A stretch of DNA of 64,000 nt. Source: Mucilaginibacter corticis. Its GTDB lineage: Bacteria > Bacteroidota > Bacteroidia > Sphingobacteriales > Sphingobacteriaceae. Location: assembly GCF_007558865.1 (NCBI RefSeq), contig NZ_VLPK01000001.1:2046001-2110000 (forward strand), in the 5' to 3' direction. Shown piece after piece: positions 62,785 through 64,000 of this stretch. The position numbers and the translations under genes are program-made. Position 1 is the first letter of the stretch; the number at the start of each line of letters is the position of its first letter. The notes beneath the pieces are model-generated. The model was not told where the DNA came from and made no database searches. It saw only the letters and a list, made by a program, of their open reading frames with translations.

Positions 62785-64000
62785 TTATTGAGGTAACTTA
62801 CCGGGGATGGATTGATGCGTTGCCGCGCTGCTTTTTGCGCCTTTTACGCCGTACCAGTAAGTGGTAGCGGCAAAATCGGCAAAGCCATCCTGCCAGCCCA
62901 GGGTTTCTAAACTAAAACGGAAAGACTTGCTAAATGGTACAGCATCTAAATTACGGGTGCGCGTAAATGTATTGTAACCGAACGAATCGGCATTGTCTGC
63001 CCTTGGTGCGTTGGCAAATGGCGTTTGGTAAAGCACTACCGGCGCCCATGATGTATTGTAATAATCTTCGGTGCCTGTGCCATATTCAACCGGGAATTTC
63101 GCGCCGTCAACCCATAATTTCTGGTCGCCCTCGCCATACCAAACGTGCATGTGGTTATACACGGCAAAGGTTTCGCCTACAAAAACACCGCTGCCTTCAA
63201 TGGTGTTCAGGTCCCAATCCATGGGGTAGTTTTTATCTGTAGGGTACACCGGCACGTCAACCTGGCGCAGCGGTACGTTGTTTTGATTTTTCCAGTCGGC
63301 ATGAAAATACATACCTTGTTTTTTATTCCAGGCCCAGGTGCCGTTCCTGGCTTTTAGCAAAATGCTAACCCGTTTATCGCCCACATTTAATACTGTTATT
63401 TTGGCCGTATGCTGATAAGGCATTACCCAGCGACTGATCATTTCGCCATCCCCGGTTACTGTACGGTACCAGCTTTTTAAAGGCTTGCCGCCAACGCCCG
63501 AGCCTGAAAAATCACCAATGGGGCACCATACGGTTTGCTCGCCGTCAAACTCAATTTTCAGAACAGTCGACCGTAGCGCCTGCGCGTAATCTGCCGGGTT
63601 ATCAGTTTTTAATTTGATAGACAACATACGTATGCTGGACGAACCCGCAGGCAAGTTAACCAAGCCTCGCCATTTGGCGCTATTTGCTGATCGATATCAG
63701 TTGTACGGCCAATTAACACACTGTCAGGGTGCAGCAACTTGTCGTTTGTTTTGTCTACAAGCATTTTTAAATCATCCAGGTGTTTTTTTGAAAACGTTTT
63801 AGCCTGGTTAAGCTTAACATAATTGATCTGGTAATAACGAGGCTGATTGTCGGTATCCTTGTCCTCAAAAGTAACCTTGCAATGTTTGGCGTAAGGCATA
63901 GGCAGGTAAAGCGTGCTGCCGCCTTTTTCTTTAGGCTCATAACTTGAATGGGCTTGTAAAAGCGCGCGGCCTAAAGGCAGGCCTATCTTCATCAGGTCAT
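62785..64000 (-). pseudogene. DUF2961/GH172-like glycoside hydrolase, frameshifted and cut by the window end
   Basis: Two frames overlap: 63609-63992 (MKIGLPLGRALLQAHSSYEP to NGEAWLTCLRVR) and 62785-63663 (VNLPAGSSSIRMLS to the end). They fit one protein with a one-base gain or loss near 63655-63665: NGEA should run directly into LVNLPAGSS. The second part has the family motif EYGTGTEDYYNTSW with the expected acidic pair and DWDLNTIEGSGVFVG. The upstream end is open at base 64000. GH172 acts on alpha-D-arabinofuranosides or difructose. Real mutation or sequence error cannot be told apart here. Confidence 0.75.

Overview
The window looks like chromosome of a gliding-type Bacteroidota, most likely family Sphingobacteriaceae (Mucilaginibacter or Pedobacter type). 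This rests on gldE, gldJ and porV genes of the gliding and type IX secretion machinery, a DUF4159/BCCP neighbourhood, many lipoproteins, TAnnTTTG-type promoter elements, weak Shine-Dalgarno signals and a dense set of glycan-degrading genes. The genus is an inference; no rRNA or tRNA gene was seen that could confirm it.

Layout. 1-6149: the end of gldE, then rsmE, a DUF4159 protein, a biotin carboxyl carrier protein, gldJ (reverse), porV and ispF. 6150-7735: an accessory patch with a large imperfect inverted repeat, a probably frameshifted secreted protein, an unknown small protein and twin hairpins. 7735-13272: a 1121-residue GH18-CE4-GT2 fusion for an exopolysaccharide, a small FeoB-associated type Cys-rich membrane protein, and typA. 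13362-20063: a duplicated-domain lipoprotein, then a six-gene surface glycan operon (three methyltransferases, GT4, flippase, GT2-like). 20064-24993: repeats, small genes, a VOC protein, a SRPBCC protein, asnS, a DUF433/DUF5615 toxin-antitoxin pair and an EamA transporter. 25298-31602: dnaG (with the zinc ligands lost), yraN, two tandem glutaminyl-peptide cyclotransferase lipoproteins, pgi. 31858-38285: a hypothetical, prfB with its programmed +1 frameshift, a LytS/LytTR two-component pair, murB and an ECF sigma factor. 38344-48088: GDPD, ThuA, a class V aminotransferase, a Thr/Gly-repeat lipoprotein, TRIC channel, nitrilase-family amidase, membrane proteins, VOC, MFS and rpiA. 48309-64000: a carbohydrate region with GH92, DUF1080, sialate O-acetylesterase, DUF4965, GH27, SGNH, GH127, DUF4395 and a frameshifted DUF2961/GH172, interrupted by AT-rich orphan genes.

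How the genes fit together. The 48-64 kb block reads as periplasmic or surface enzymes that take apart decorated plant or fungal glycans (mannose, galactose, arabinose, O-acetyl groups). No SusC/SusD pair or regulator lies inside the window, so it is either the edge of a larger locus or a scattered set. The 14-20 kb block builds and exports a surface glycan, and the 7.7-11.1 kb fusion probably makes and trims a poly-N-acetylglucosamine-like polymer.

Non-coding structure is unusually rich: four copies of a roughly 100-150 bp palindromic repeat (20114, 33503, 48091, 60031), a 138-bp near-perfect palindrome before murB, a row of four small hairpins at 20403-20513, a 3 x 42 bp tandem repeat at 42445-42570, and several palindromic terminator-like repeats. 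No CRISPR array, insertion sequence, prophage or complete novel defence system was seen. The best leads for something undescribed are the fusion synthase with an altered GH18 active site, the AT-repeat-frameshifted SUKH-like gene at 51422-52050, and the small-hairpin and inverted-repeat elements.
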